Source: Acuticoccus kalidii (GTDB lineage Bacteria; Pseudomonadota; Alphaproteobacteria; Rhizobiales; Amorphaceae). Taken from it: 64,000 nucleotides of DNA. The stretch is taken from the NCBI RefSeq assembly GCF_021556395.1, contig NZ_JAKGCS010000007.1, forward strand, positions 1 to 64,000, written 5' to 3'. The notes beneath the pieces are model-generated. The model was not told where the DNA came from, did not search any database, and saw only the letters and a program-made list of their open reading frames with translations. The position numbers and the translations under genes are program-made. Positions 45,956 through 55,552 of the stretch are shown one piece after another; positions within the stretch are counted from its first letter, which is position 1, and the number at the start of each line of letters is the position of its first letter.

Positions 45956-47803
45956 ATGTTGAGACGCTTCGAGCGGCTGGTGGATCCCTATCCGGCCCGC
46001 GAACCCAAGACCCCGCCCGCTAACTTTTTCAACTTCGTGTGGCACTACACGCGGGACGTTTGGCCGTGGGTCGCGCTGACCGCGTTCCTCGCGGTGCTGA
46101 TCGGCTTCGGCGAGGCCTTTCTCTACGGATTCCTCGGAACGCTGGTCGATTGGCTCGCCGAACGCGACCGCACGACCTTCCTCGCCGAGGAGGGATGGAC
46201 GCTCGCTTTGATCGGCGCGATCGTCCTCCTTGTTCTGCCGACGCTCGTCTTCTTTCAGACGCTGATCGTCCACCAGACGCTCGCGGGCAATTATCCGATG
46301 GTGGTGCGCTGGCTCGTGCACCGGCAGCTCCTGCGGCAGCCGATGAGCTTCTTCAGCGACGAGTTCGCCGGCCGCATCGTCACGAAGGTGATGCAGACGG
46401 CGATCGCCGTGCGCGATACCGTGATGCGCGTCTGCGATATCTTCGCCTACGTCACCGCCTATTTCATCGGCATGCTCATCGTCGCAGCGCAGGCCGATTG
46501 GCGGCTGATGGTGCCGATGCTCGTCTGGGCCGCCACCTATGGGCTGGCGCTCTATTATTTCGTGCCACGGCTCGGCCGCGCCTCGGAGGCACAGGCGGAC
46601 GCGCGCTCCACGATGACCGGCCGCGTCGTCGACAGCTACACCAACATCCAGACGGTCAAGCTGTTCTCCCACGCGCGGCGGGAGCGGGACTATGCGCGCG
46701 ATGCGATGGATGGCTTCCTCGTCACCGTCCACCGTCAGATGCGGCTGATTTCGGGCTTCCACGTCGTCAACTATCTCCTGAACGCCGCGCTCCTCTTCGC
46801 CGTCGGCTTTCTCGGCGTGCGCTTCTGGCTTGCGGAGACGATCTCACTCGGCGCGATCGCGGTGTCGGTGACACTGGTCCTGCGTCTCCAGGGCCTGTCC
46901 CACTGGGTGATGTGGGAAATGACGATGCTCTTCGAATCGATCGGCACCATCGCCGACGGCAAGACGATGATGTCCCGCGAGCCGACCGTCACCGACCGGG
47001 ACGCGGCGCCGGCGCTGGTCGTCGACCGCGGGGAGATCGTGTTCGACGGGATCCGCTTCCATTACGGCAAGGCGAAGGGGGTGATCGACCATCTCGACCT
47101 CACGGTGCGGCCTGGCGAGAAGATCGGCCTCGTCGGCCCGTCCGGCGCGGGCAAGACGACGCTGATGAACCTTCTCCTGCGCCTTCACGACCTGGAGGCG
47201 GGGCGTATCCTGATCGACGGGCAGGACATTGCGACGGTCCGTCAGGATTCGCTGCGCGCGGCGATCGGCGTCGTGACGCAGGATCCGGCGCTCCTCCACC
47301 GCTCGATCCGGGACAACATCGCCTATGGCCGGCCGGACGCCAGCGAGGCGGAGATCGTCGAGGCGGCGCGGCGGGCGAATGCGCTCGACTTCATCGCCGG
47401 CCTCAGCGACCGGGAAGGGCGCACCGGCTTCGACGCCCATGTCGGCGAGCGGGGCGTGAAGCTCTCCGGTGGCCAGCGGCAGCGGATCGCGATCGCGCGC
47501 GTCTTCTTGAAGAACGCGCCGATCCTGGTGCTCGACGAGGCGACGAGTGCGCTCGATTCGGAGGTCGAGGCGGCGATCCAGGAAAGCCTCTTCGCGCTGA
47601 TGGAGGGCAAGACGGTGATCGCGATCGCGCACCGCTTGTCGACCATCGCCTCGCTCGACCGCCTCGTGGTGCTCGACCATGGCCGGATCGTCGAGGAGGG
47701 GCGGCACGACGCGCTTGCCGAGGCGGGTGGCCTTTATGCGCGTCTGTGGTCGCGTCAGTCGGGTGGGTTCATCTCCGACGAGGTGATGGAAGAGAGCGCC
47801 TGA
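45956..47803 (+). CDS. ABC exporter (membrane domain fused to ATPase)
   Basis: This 615-residue half-transporter has about six membrane helices in residues 1-325 and an ATPase from about 350. Motifs: Walker A GPSGAGKTT, signature [15 protein letters not shown], Walker B ILVLDEATSALD. It resembles the MsbA/multidrug or heme-type exporters and should work as a homodimer. No partner gene is adjacent. A 150-base gap from frmA indicates its own promoter. It is convergent with the amidase. Confidence 0.9.
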   Translation: MLRRFERLVDPYPAREPKTPPANFFNFVWHYTRDVWPWVALTAFLAVLIGFGEAFLYGFLGTLVDWLAERDRTTFLAEEGWTLALIGAIVLLVLPTLVFFQTLIVHQTLAGNYPMVVRWLVHRQLLRQPMSFFSDEFAGRIVTKVMQTAIAVRDTVMRVCDIFAYVTAYFIGMLIVAAQADWRLMVPMLVWAATYGLALYYFVPRLGRASEAQADARSTMTGRVVDSYTNIQTVKLFSHARRERDYARDAMDGFLVTVHRQMRLISGFHVVNYLLNAALLFAVGFLGVRFWLAETISLGAIAVSVTLVLRLQGLSHWVMWEMTMLFESIGTIADGKTMMSREPTVTDRDAAPALVVDRGEIVFDGIRFHYGKAKGVIDHLDLTVRPGEKIGLVGPSGAGKTTLMNLLLRLHDLEAGRILIDGQDIATVRQDSLRAAIGVVTQDPALLHRSIRDNIAYGRPDASEAEIVEAARRANALDFIAGLSDREGRTGFDAHVGERGVKLSGGQRQRIAIARVFLKNAPILVLDEATSALDSEVEAAIQESLFALMEGKTVIAIAHRLSTIASLDRLVVLDHGRIVEEGRHDALAEAGGLYARLWSRQSGGFISDEVMEESA

Positions 47804-47816
47804 CGGCCATGAAAGT

Positions 47817-47850
47817 GACGACGGCGCCGGGTGATCCCGGCCCCGTCGTC
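47817..47850. terminator. Hairpin between ABC exporter and amidase
   Basis: A long stem (8 bp plus 6 bp with one C/C mismatch, TGAT loop) fills the gap between converging genes. There is no U-tract. It probably serves as a shared transcription stop. Confidence 0.55.
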
Positions 47851-47857
47851 GCCCGCA

Positions 47858-49234
47858 TCATGCCCTTGAAAGGGTGTGGCCGAGATGGTGGGCGAGTTCG
47901 ATCAGGCGATATTCGCTCCACATCGGGCCGAGGAGCTGCACGCTCGCCGGCAATCCGCCGTCCCCGGCCGGCACCGGGAGCGCCACCGCCGGCAGGCCCG
48001 ACAGGTTCGCGAGGGCGGTGAGGTCGGCCTGATCGACCGGAACCGGGTCGTCATGGGCAAAGCTGCGCTGCGGCGTCGTCGGCAGCATCAAAATGTCGAC
48101 CGAGGCCAAAGCGGTGATTGCGGCCTGGCCGGCCGTGCGCGCGTTCATATAGGCGCGGGCGAGGCGTTCGGCCTTCATCCGCTCGGTATAACGGACCATC
48201 TCGACGAACGCGGCGCCGAACCGCTCGGGCGTCGCCTCGATCGCGCCCGCCATCAGCGCCCACGCCTCCGCCTCGATGATGAGGAGCCCGTCACGCCGCG
48301 CGGCCGAGGGCGACCATCCGGCAAGGCGGACCTCGCGCACCTCGGCGAAGCGGCCGATCGCGTCACGGGCGCGTGCGAACGCCTCCCGCGTCGCCGCGTC
48401 GAGCGCGACGTCATCGCAGGCGACGATACCGACTGTGAGGCGGCCCGCGCGGCGCTCCAATGCGGGTGTGCGCGCCGCCGGCGGGAGCCAGTCGGGATCG
48501 CGCCCATCCTCGGCGTCGAGAACGCGCAGGGTCGTCGCGAGATCGTGCGCGGTCGATGCGAGCGGTCCGATCACGTCGAGCGTCGGCGACAGGTGGGCGA
48601 TCCCCGTGCGGCCGATCCGCCCTCGGCCCGGCTTCAACCCGTAAAGACCGCAATACGACGCCGGAATGCGCACCGATCCCATGGTGTCCGACCCGATTGC
48701 GATCGGCACGATCCCAGCCGCGACCGCGACGGCGGAGCCACCGCTCGACCCGCCGGGCGTATGGCCGGCGGCGAGCGGATTGATTGCGCGGCCATGATGG
48801 GGATTGTCGGTCGTCGCGCCGAGCGCGCCCTCGTGGAGGTTCGTCTTGCCGACGATGACCGCCCCGGCCGCCTTGAGACGCGCGACGACGTGGGCGTCCT
48901 CGGTGTCCGGCGTGAGGCCGGCGGCACGATGGCCGCCCGTCGTCAGCGTCCCGGCCATGGCGAGATTGTCCTTGATGGCGACGGGGATGCCGTCGAGCGG
49001 GCCGAGCGTCTGCCCCTCGGCGCGGCGGCGGTCCGATGCATCGGCCGCGTCGAGGACGCCTTCGCCATGGACGATGAAGGCCCCGGGGGCGGCGCCATGG
49101 GAAATGAAGGCGCCGAGATCGGCCTTCTCCGCGATCGCGGCGAGGGCCGCCTCTGCGAGGGCGCGCGCCGTCGTCTCACCGGCGGCGAGGCGTCTGCCGA
49201 TCTCGTCCGCGTTCGCCGTGCCGTTCCGCTCCAT
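47858..49234 (-). CDS. Amidase (amidase signature family)
   Basis: This 458-residue amidase of the Ser-cisSer-Lys family shows Lys in [10 protein letters not shown], cis-Ser in [14 protein letters not shown] and the nucleophile Ser in [13 protein letters not shown]. The usual Gly in SDTGGS is Met. The ATG at 49234 begins the conserved part. Members hydrolyse varied amides, and there is no glutamyl-tRNA partner (gatB/C) here, so it is not called GatA. It is separated from the Na/Pi symporter gene by about 100 bases on the same strand. Confidence 0.88.
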   Translation of the reverse strand: MERNGTANADEIGRRLAAGETTARALAEAALAAIAEKADLGAFISHGAAPGAFIVHGEGVLDAADASDRRRAEGQTLGPLDGIPVAIKDNLAMAGTLTTGGHRAAGLTPDTEDAHVVARLKAAGAVIVGKTNLHEGALGATTDNPHHGRAINPLAAGHTPGGSSGGSAVAVAAGIVPIAIGSDTMGSVRIPASYCGLYGLKPGRGRIGRTGIAHLSPTLDVIGPLASTAHDLATTLRVLDAEDGRDPDWLPPAARTPALERRAGRLTVGIVACDDVALDAATREAFARARDAIGRFAEVREVRLAGWSPSAARRDGLLIIEAEAWALMAGAIEATPERFGAAFVEMVRYTERMKAERLARAYMNARTAGQAAITALASVDILMLPTTPQRSFAHDDPVPVDQADLTALANLSGLPAVALPVPAGDGGLPASVQLLGPMWSEYRLIELAHHLGHTLSRA

Positions 49235-49333
49235 CGCGCCCTCCGTCCGCTCCGTCCCGTGGCGGGACCACCGGGTTGTGCAGAACGGTTGGCGGCGCAT
49301 CAAGCGCGCGGAGGGTGCAAAATCGCGCGCCGC

Positions 49334-50968
49334 TCAGTGGGTGAGGGGCTCGCCGGCCGGATCCTTCAAAAGCGGGTAGGCGACCGCCGTCAAATGCGAG
49401 TTGATGCGTTGCAGCTCGCGCAGAAGGTCGAGATGGATGCGCGAGGTCGACACGCTGCTCTTCACGCCGCTCGACAGGCGGAAGGCGTGCCGCCGCTGCG
49501 ATTGCAGCGTATGTTCGCGAAAGCGGCGCTTGGCGGCGACGAGCTCGCGCGCACGGTGCGGATCGCGCGACAGGAAGACCGCCTGCGCATGGCGGAAGAT
49601 GTCGCTGAGCTCGAGGGTCAGCGCTTCGAGCTCGTGCGCGCCCTCGCGCGAAAACTCGATCCCGGACTTCCGCTTGCGGCGGGCGAGATTGACGATGTTG
49701 TGGGTGATGATGTCGCCCACATGCTCGAGGTGGGTGATGAACTCGAACAGCTCGAACCAGCGCTGACGGGCATCCTCGTCGAGCTCGTCGAGCTTGATCG
49801 AGGCCATGTAGAGCGTCACCTGGCGATAGAGTTGGTCGACGTCCTCCTCCAGCGATTTGATCCGCTGGTCCGCCTCCGGATCGCGGAAGAGGTCGGAGAT
49901 GCCGCCGATCATCTCGTAGACCATGTGGGCGACGCGTGACGTTTCGTTGGCGATGTTGAGGAACGCCGTTTCGGGACGCGCGACATCCTCCGGCGCGAGG
50001 AAGATGTTTTCGGCCGCCCGCTCGGCGCCGTTCGCCGGCGCAGGCGGCAAGGGCAGGGCGGCCTCGACGATCCGCGCGACGGTGGCCACGAAGGGCAGCA
50101 TCACGAGCCCGACCGTGAGGTTGAGGGCGAGGTGGGCGATCACGACATGGGAAGCGGCGAACTCGACGATCTGGAGGGACGCGAGCGCCGGCGTCGCCAG
50201 GACGAGCGCGCCGAGGGCGACGCCGCATAGGCGCAGGAACACCGCGCCGGCGAGGAGTTGCCGCGCCCGGCCGCCGATCGTCCATCCCGCGATCAGCGCG
50301 GGCAGCGCCGCGCCGGCATTCGCGCCGATCACCATCCACAGGCCGCCATCATGCGGCAGCCCGCCGGCCGCGACGAGGGTCGCGATCATGAGGACGATCG
50401 CGATCGAGGAGTGGACCATCCACGTGAACAGCGCCGTCATCAGGACGAGCGCCAAGGGCTCGGCGCTCAGAACCTGAATGATCTGCGCGGCGGCGGCGCT
50501 CTCGCTGAGCGAGGCGGTCGCGGCGGACAGAAGCTGAAGGGCCGTCAGGATGAAGGCGAGGCCGAGGGTGATCCGGCCGACATGCTTCTGGCCCCGGCCG
50601 CTCGCGGAGGAGAAGGTGACGAACCCCACAAAGAGGAGCAGCGGGGCGAGAAGCGCGATGTCGAGATTGAGGATCGTGACCGCGAGGGCGGAGCCGACCT
50701 CGGCGCCAAGCGCGGCCGCGATCGCCGCCGGAAGAGCGAGCACCCCGCCAGCCGAAAAGCTCGCCGCCATGAGGATCACGGCGGTGCCCGATTGAAGCGC
50801 CATCGCAGCGCCCGCCCCGAGACCGAAAGCCGAAAGCCTGCGGCCGGTCAGAACGGCGATATGCGTTTCGATCTGCGAGCCGAACAATCGCTCGACTCCC
50901 GTACGCACGGTGCGAATGCCCCATAAGAGCAGCGCGACGGCGCCGGCGAGGTTGATCAGGGTCTCCAC
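49334..50968 (-). CDS. Na/Pi cotransporter family protein with PhoU-like tail
   Basis: This 544-residue protein has a membrane domain of two repeats in residues 1-310 (AMALQSGTAVILMAASF and MVHSSIAIVLMIATLVAAGG are the paired motif helices) and a C-terminal PhoU-like helical domain (ETSRVAHMVYEMIGGISDLFRDP onward). Members are sodium-coupled phosphate symporters, usually low-affinity uptake or phosphate export. It lies on the opposite side of a Pho-box-like repeat from phnDCEE, suggesting phosphate control for both. Confidence 0.9.
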   Translation of the reverse strand: METLINLAGAVALLLWGIRTVRTGVERLFGSQIETHIAVLTGRRLSAFGLGAGAAMALQSGTAVILMAASFSAGGVLALPAAIAAALGAEVGSALAVTILNLDIALLAPLLLFVGFVTFSSASGRGQKHVGRITLGLAFILTALQLLSAATASLSESAAAAQIIQVLSAEPLALVLMTALFTWMVHSSIAIVLMIATLVAAGGLPHDGGLWMVIGANAGAALPALIAGWTIGGRARQLLAGAVFLRLCGVALGALVLATPALASLQIVEFAASHVVIAHLALNLTVGLVMLPFVATVARIVEAALPLPPAPANGAERAAENIFLAPEDVARPETAFLNIANETSRVAHMVYEMIGGISDLFRDPEADQRIKSLEEDVDQLYRQVTLYMASIKLDELDEDARQRWFELFEFITHLEHVGDIITHNIVNLARRKRKSGIEFSREGAHELEALTLELSDIFRHAQAVFLSRDPHRARELVAAKRRFREHTLQSQRRHAFRLSSGVKSSVSTSRIHLDLLRELQRINSHLTAVAYPLLKDPAGEPLTH

Positions 50969-51284
50969 GTCTCACCTGGGTCAGAAATGGGGGAGAACTT
51001 CGCGAAAATGCGGAAAACGTCGTGCTCCGCCAGCGACGCGTCGCCACTCCCCGGGAGGTCAATATACGCATTCAGTGCGTCTTTCGTCATCAATTTATGA
51101 CAACCGGGAGCGGAGTCCAGTCTATCGCGTTGCATTTCCTGCCGCTTTCGCAGATCGGCATGTTTCTTTCGGTCTGGTTTCGTGACAGTTTCGTGACATT
51201 CGGGCCGCCAGGGTCTGGCTTTTGGTCAGACACGCTGGCAGGCTTCTGCTAATTCAGCCGCAGAGCTGGACATAGGGAGGTTCT
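50969..51284. promoter_or_regulatory. Divergent control region between Na/Pi and phn genes
   Basis: This 316-base gap holds the promoters of the leftward Na/Pi gene and the rightward phnD gene. It contains a GTCAT-6-ATGAC inverted repeat at 51086-51101 and a tandem TTTCGTGACA repeat described separately. No coding sequence is supported. Confidence 0.5.
51178..51198 (-). promoter_or_regulatory. Pho-box-like tandem repeat
   Basis: TTTCGTGACA occurs at 51178-51187 and 51189-51198, an exact 11-base period. The minus strand reads ATGTCAC-GAAA-CTGTCAC, close to the PhoB box of two CTGTCAT units four bases apart. This is established knowledge for phosphate-starvation genes, including phn genes in alphaproteobacteria. 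Orientation favours the leftward gene, yet the site is nearer (about 87 bases) to phnD. Confidence 0.55.
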
Positions 51285-52232
51285 ATGAAGCGCATTCTCG
51301 CATCCGTTGCCGTTGTCGCGCTGTTCGCGACGCCGGCGCTCGCCGAGTTCAAGTTGGACAGCCGTTATCAGGACAATGACGGCGATCTCGTCGCCGACAC
51401 GCCGACCGACGAATCCCAACAGATCGATCCGAGCACGCTGATCTTCGCGTATACGCCGGTCGAAGATCCGGCAGTCTACAAAGAAGCCTGGTCCGATTTC
51501 CTGACCTATCTCGAAGAACAGACCGGCAAGCGGGTTCAATTCTTCCCCGTGCAGTCGAACGCCGCGCAGATCGAGGCGATGCGGGCCGGGCGCCTCCACA
51601 TCGCGGGCTTCAACACCGGGTCGAACCCGCTCGCGGTCGCCTGCGCCGGCTTCCGCCCCTTCACCATCATGGCCAGCGCAGACGGCTCGTATGGCTACGA
51701 GATGGAAATCATCACCTATCCCGATTCCGGCATCGACACGGTCGAGGATATCAAAGGCAAGGAACTCGCCTTCACGTCCGAAACGTCGAACTCCGGTTTC
51801 AAGGCGCCGTCGGCGATCCTGAAGGCCGATTACGGCCTCGAGGCCGGCACGGACTTCGAGCCCGTCTTCTCCGGCAAGCACGACAATTCCGTCCTCGGCG
51901 TCGCCAACAAGGACTATCCGGCGGCTGCGATCGCGAACTCGGTCAAGCAGCGCATGATCGAACGTGACGTCGTGAGCGAAGACCAGCTCAAGGTGCTCTA
52001 CACCTCGCAGACCTTTCCGACGACCGGCTACGGCATGGTCTACAACCTGAAGCCTGAGCTGCAGCAGAAGATCCAGGACGCGTTCTTCAATTTCGACTGG
52101 GAAGGCTCGTCCCTCCAGAAGGAATTCGAGCGCAACGGCGAGGCGCAGTTCATTCCGATCACCTTCCAGAAGGAATGGGAGGTCATCCGCAAGATCGACG
52201 AGGCGAACGGCGTTTCCTACGACTGCCAGTAA
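51285..52232 (+). CDS. phnD: Phosphonate/phosphate ABC transporter, substrate-binding protein
   Basis: This periplasmic binding protein (315 residues) has a signal peptide ending at ALAEF and family features FAYTPVEDPAVYKEAW, IEAMRAGRLHIAGFNTGSNPLAV and FTSETSNSGFKAPSAIL, the phosphonate-binding loop (PhnD). AGGGAGG precedes the ATG. It is the first of four importer genes and is followed by a strong terminator-like hairpin. The ligand may be a phosphonate, phosphite or phosphate ester. Confidence 0.92.
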   Translation: MKRILASVAVVALFATPALAEFKLDSRYQDNDGDLVADTPTDESQQIDPSTLIFAYTPVEDPAVYKEAWSDFLTYLEEQTGKRVQFFPVQSNAAQIEAMRAGRLHIAGFNTGSNPLAVACAGFRPFTIMASADGSYGYEMEIITYPDSGIDTVEDIKGKELAFTSETSNSGFKAPSAILKADYGLEAGTDFEPVFSGKHDNSVLGVANKDYPAAAIANSVKQRMIERDVVSEDQLKVLYTSQTFPTTGYGMVYNLKPELQQKIQDAFFNFDWEGSSLQKEFERNGEAQFIPITFQKEWEVIRKIDEANGVSYDCQ

Positions 52233-52242
52233 GCCCTTCTTG

Positions 52243-52275
52243 ATGGCGGGCCGGACCGCCCCGGCCCGCCATTTT
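52243..52275 (+). terminator. Terminator/attenuator after phnD
   Basis: A perfect 12-bp stem ATGGCGGGCCGG/CCGGCCCGCCAT with a 6-nt loop is followed by TTTT. It should stop most transcripts after phnD and let a fraction continue into phnC. Confidence 0.75.
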
Positions 52276-52315
52276 CGTCTGACCGAACCCGACGACATTT
52301 CTGGAGACCGCGACC

Positions 52316-53143
52316 TTGCTCACCATCGAGGGCCTCACGAAGACCTATAAGACCGGCGACAAAGCGCTCAAGAACGTCTCCGTTTCGGTGCCGTCGGGCC
52401 AGGTCGTCGGCCTCATCGGCCCGTCGGGCGCCGGTAAGTCGACGTTGATCCGCTGCATCAACCGCCTCGTCGAGCCGACCTCGGGTGCGGTGAAGATGGG
52501 CGACAGCGACATCACGCGCCTGTCGCGCTCCGAACTGCGTCGGGCGCGCCGGCGGATCGGGATGATCTTCCAGGAATACGCCCTCGTCGAGCGTCTGACG
52601 GTGATGGAAAATGTCCTGTCGGGCCGCCTCGGCTACGTGCCGTTCTGGCGCTCCTTCACGCGCCGCTTTCCGCAGGAGAGCGTCGACAAGGCGTTCGCGC
52701 TCCTCGAGCGGGTCGGCCTCGGCGACCATGCCGACAAGCGGGCCGACGCGCTCTCCGGCGGCCAGCGTCAGCGCGTCGGCATCGCCCGCGCGCTCGAACA
52801 GGATCCCGAGCTCCTCCTCGTCGACGAGCCGACCGCCTCGCTCGATCCGAAGACGAGCCGGCAGATCATGCGCCTGATCCTCGAAATTTGCCGCGAGCGC
52901 GGCCTTCCGGCGATCATCAACATTCACGACGTCGTCCTCGCCCAGGATTTCACGCAGCGCATTCTGGGGCTGCGGGCCGGTGAACTCGTGTTCGACGGTG
53001 CGCCCGACGCGCTCGACGAAGCGGCGCTCACCCGGATCTACGGCGAGGAAGACTGGACCGCGATGCGCCGCCGAAGCGGCGACGAGGAGCCGGAGCACCA
53101 CTCCGAACGCGAAATGGTCGAGCGTCTCGAGGGGCTTGCATGA
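52316..53143 (+). CDS. phnC: Phosphonate/phosphate ABC transporter, ATP-binding protein
   Basis: This 275-residue ATPase has Walker [10 protein letters not shown], signature [15 protein letters not shown], Walker [13 protein letters not shown] and switch His in NIHDVVLAQ, typical of PhnC. The start is TTG at 52316 with GGAG about ten bases upstream. Its last four bases overlap the first permease (ATGA). Confidence 0.92.
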   Translation: MLTIEGLTKTYKTGDKALKNVSVSVPSGQVVGLIGPSGAGKSTLIRCINRLVEPTSGAVKMGDSDITRLSRSELRRARRRIGMIFQEYALVERLTVMENVLSGRLGYVPFWRSFTRRFPQESVDKAFALLERVGLGDHADKRADALSGGQRQRVGIARALEQDPELLLVDEPTASLDPKTSRQIMRLILEICRERGLPAIINIHDVVLAQDFTQRILGLRAGELVFDGAPDALDEAALTRIYGEEDWTAMRRRSGDEEPEHHSEREMVERLEGLA

Positions 53144-53943
53144 CGACGACGACGCCGCGCGTCTGGCGCCGGCCACCGATCCTCATCCAGGACAAGCGCT
53201 GGCGGATCGCGATCTATGGCGGCCTCGTCCTTTATCTCATCGCCGCGATGGCCTCGATCGAGGTCGACTGGGTGCGTGTCTATACCGGTCTCGAACGCGG
53301 TTGGCGCTTCGTCCAGGGGTTCCTTCAGCCGGATTTCACCTCCCGCTGGAGCGATATCAGCCAGGGCCTCGTCGAAAGCCTGACGATGACGGTGACGTCC
53401 ACTGTCGTCGGCGTGATCATCTCCATTCCGATCGGCATCGGCGCGGCGCGCAATCTCGCCCCGCTTCCGGTCTATGCCGTGTGCCGGGCGATCATCGCCC
53501 TGTCGCGCGCACTGCAGGAGATCATCATCGCGATCCTCTTCGTCGCGATGTTCGGGTTCGGGCCCTTCGCCGGCTTCCTGACGCTCTCCTTCGCGACGAT
53601 CGGCTTCCTCGCCAAACTCCTCGCCGAGGATATCGAGGACATCGATGCGCGCCAGGTCGAGGCCGTCCGCGCAACGGGGGCGTCCTGGTGGCAGCTCGTC
53701 AATTACGGGGTCCAGCCGCAGGTGATGCCGCGCCTCATCGGCCTTTCGCTCTACCGGCTCGACATCAACTTCCGTGAATCGGCGGTGATCGGCATCGTCG
53801 GCGCGGGCGGGATCGGGGCGACGCTCAACACCGCGATCGACCGGTACGAATTCGATTCGGCCGGTGCGATCCTCCTCATCATCATCGCAATCGTCATGGT
53901 CGCCGAGTATGGCTCGAGCACCGTGCGCAAGTGGGTTCAATAA
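53140..53943 (+). CDS. phnE: Phosphonate/phosphate ABC transporter, permease (first)
   Basis: This 267-residue membrane permease of the PhnE family has the coupling region [23 protein letters not shown] and the terminal [18 protein letters not shown]. It overlaps phnC by four bases. Confidence 0.92.
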   Translation: MTTTTPRVWRRPPILIQDKRWRIAIYGGLVLYLIAAMASIEVDWVRVYTGLERGWRFVQGFLQPDFTSRWSDISQGLVESLTMTVTSTVVGVIISIPIGIGAARNLAPLPVYAVCRAIIALSRALQEIIIAILFVAMFGFGPFAGFLTLSFATIGFLAKLLAEDIEDIDARQVEAVRATGASWWQLVNYGVQPQVMPRLIGLSLYRLDINFRESAVIGIVGAGGIGATLNTAIDRYEFDSAGAILLIIIAIVMVAEYGSSTVRKWVQ

Positions 53944-53945
53944 CG

Positions 53946-54761
53946 ATGCCGGTCGCCACCATCGACGGTGCGCCTGTCTGGCGTCATCGCACCTCGCGTC
54001 AGTCGCTTCTGATCTGGTTCGGCTGGCTGTGCCTCGTCGCGCTGTTCGTCTTCTGCTGGCAGGTGATGACGCGCGACACGATCTGGGCCTTCGTGGAGGA
54101 CGCGCCGCGCCAGGCCGCCGATATCGGCTCGCGGATGTTCCCGCCGCGCTGGTCCTATATCGAACGGCTTCTCCTGCCGCTCTGGGACACGCTCAACATC
54201 GCGACGCTCGGCACCGTTCTCGGCATCATCATCGCCGTGCCGATCGCCTTCCTCGCCGCCCGCAACACGACGCCGAGCACGCTGATCGTCCGCCCGATCG
54301 CGCTCTTCATCATCGTCGCCTCGCGGTCGATCAACTCGTTGATCTGGGCACTCCTCCTCGTGTCGATCATCGGGCCGGGCGTGCTCGCCGGCGTCATCGC
54401 GATCGGCCTGCGCTCGATCGGGTTCGTCGCGAAGCTTCTCTATGAAGCGATCGAGGAGATCGACGAGAAGCAGGTGGAGGCGGTGCGCTCCACCGGCGCC
54501 TCCGGGGCGCAGGTGATCGACTACGCGATCGTCCCCCAGGTGCTGCCCGCCTTTTTCGGCATCGCCGTCTTCCGGTGGGACATCAACATCCGCGAATCGA
54601 CGATCCTCGGCCTCGTCGGTGCTGGCGGCATCGGCCTTCAGCTTCAAGCCTCGCTGAACGTCCTCGCCTGGCCGCAGGTGACGATGATCTTCGTCGTCAT
54701 CCTCGCAACCGTCGTCATCTCGGAATGGGTGTCGGCGAAGGTGCGGCACGCGATCATCTGA
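53946..54761 (+). CDS. phnE: Phosphonate/phosphate ABC transporter, permease (second)
   Basis: This 271-residue second PhnE-type permease has QVEAVRSTGASGAQVIDYAIVPQ and INIRESTILGLVGAGGIGLQL. It begins at ATG 53946, two bases after the first permease stop; an in-frame GTG at 53931 is also possible. Two different PhnE subunits imply a heterodimer. No C-P lyase or phosphite dehydrogenase gene is in the window, so this is an orphan transporter here. Confidence 0.91.
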   Translation: MPVATIDGAPVWRHRTSRQSLLIWFGWLCLVALFVFCWQVMTRDTIWAFVEDAPRQAADIGSRMFPPRWSYIERLLLPLWDTLNIATLGTVLGIIIAVPIAFLAARNTTPSTLIVRPIALFIIVASRSINSLIWALLLVSIIGPGVLAGVIAIGLRSIGFVAKLLYEAIEEIDEKQVEAVRSTGASGAQVIDYAIVPQVLPAFFGIAVFRWDINIRESTILGLVGAGGIGLQLQASLNVLAWPQVTMIFVVILATVVISEWVSAKVRHAII

Positions 54762-54769
54762 TCGGCCAC

Positions 54770-54799
54770 GCGGTCCCCGCGCGATTGTCGCGGGGCCGC
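54770..54799. terminator. Hairpin after the phn operon
   Basis: A stem of seven plus four base pairs with a single-base bulge and a 7-nt loop starts nine bases after the last phn stop codon. No U-tract is present. It also faces the converging tRNA gene. Confidence 0.5.
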
Positions 54800-54890
54800 T
54801 ATCCGCGCGGGGACGGGGCGCCGGTCGCGGCGCCTCATGCCATCTGCGCTGATCGGATGGGGCGCATTGGTCGGATCGGGCGCGCCGACA

Positions 54891-54974
54891 TGGTACGGGC
54901 GGCGGGACTCGAACCCGCACGGCTTGCGCCTCCGGATTTTAAGTCCGGTATGTCTACCATTCCATCACGCCCGC
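54891..54974 (-). tRNA. tRNA-Leu (anticodon UAA)
   Basis: Read on the minus strand, this 84-nt class II tRNA has acceptor arm GCGGGCG pairing with CGCCCGT, the anticodon stem CCGGA/TCCGG enclosing TAA, a short variable arm, and the T-arm GCGGGTTCGAGTCCCGC. The CCA end is encoded. The first pair is a G-U wobble. Confidence 0.95.
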
Positions 54975-55552
54975 ATCGGTGAAATTGTTTGGAGTTTTCG
55001 CCTTTCGATCGGCGGGGGCAGTCCCGTTCGGAGGCTGTCCGTCACTCTGTCGTTCGGATGATGTTCGGTAGCAGGGCGACGGACGCCTCCGCAAGGCGTC
55101 GCCGCCCCGCATTTCGCGCGGCGTGCTCCGCCCCGCCGGGCCCGCTCGCCGCGTGTGTAGCGGTTGGCGTAAGGGGAATAAGGTCGCCCCTTCATGACAT
55201 CGATCGGTCCCGACAGGCTAGCCGCATAGCCGCCCACTACTTTGTCGCTTTGCTACGCGACCAGAATCCCGAGCGACGGGATAAGCGATAATGCAATCAA
55301 CGCTTTGATGATTTCTTTTATTTTCATGATCATCTTGCTCCGTCGCCTATATGCATCGTTTGAGAGGGGCAACGTGTACCGTTCGGTGCGCTCGGATACG
55401 CAATCGCTTGTCCGCGAGAGCTTTGCTATACTCCCGCCACGGGGTGTGTATCCGCGTTAGGGGGTACAAGAGGATGGACTGACACGCGAGGGGAACGGAC
55501 CCGCCGCAATGCCGGGCGCAGGCCTGGAGCGGTGCGAACAAGGGAGTCTCCG
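54975..55552. other. Long non-coding region between tRNA-Leu and arylsulfatase
   Basis: This 578-base stretch has no supported gene. Its middle (about 55290-55370) is noticeably AT-rich and T-rich compared with the rest of the window. A GGGG/CCCC hairpin around 55176-55192 and an extended -10 promoter near 55408-55432 are visible. It also must hold the tRNA promoter. No insertion-sequence ends or attachment repeats matching the tRNA are visible. Confidence 0.45.
55408..55432 (+). promoter_or_regulatory. Candidate promoter of the arylsulfatase gene
   Basis: TATACT preceded by TGC gives an extended -10, and TTGTCC lies upstream with a short (13-base) spacer. The leader to the ATG at 55553 would be about 115 bases. 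Confidence 0.35.

Noticed and set aside
54891-54974. tRNA-Leu as an integration site with a flanking island
   Set aside because: No second copy of the tRNA 3-prime end, no integrase and no mobile-element gene are visible on either side.
54989-55291. 100-codon open frame on the plus strand after tRNA-Leu
   Set aside because: No ribosome site, no motif, and Arg-rich composition typical of chance frames.
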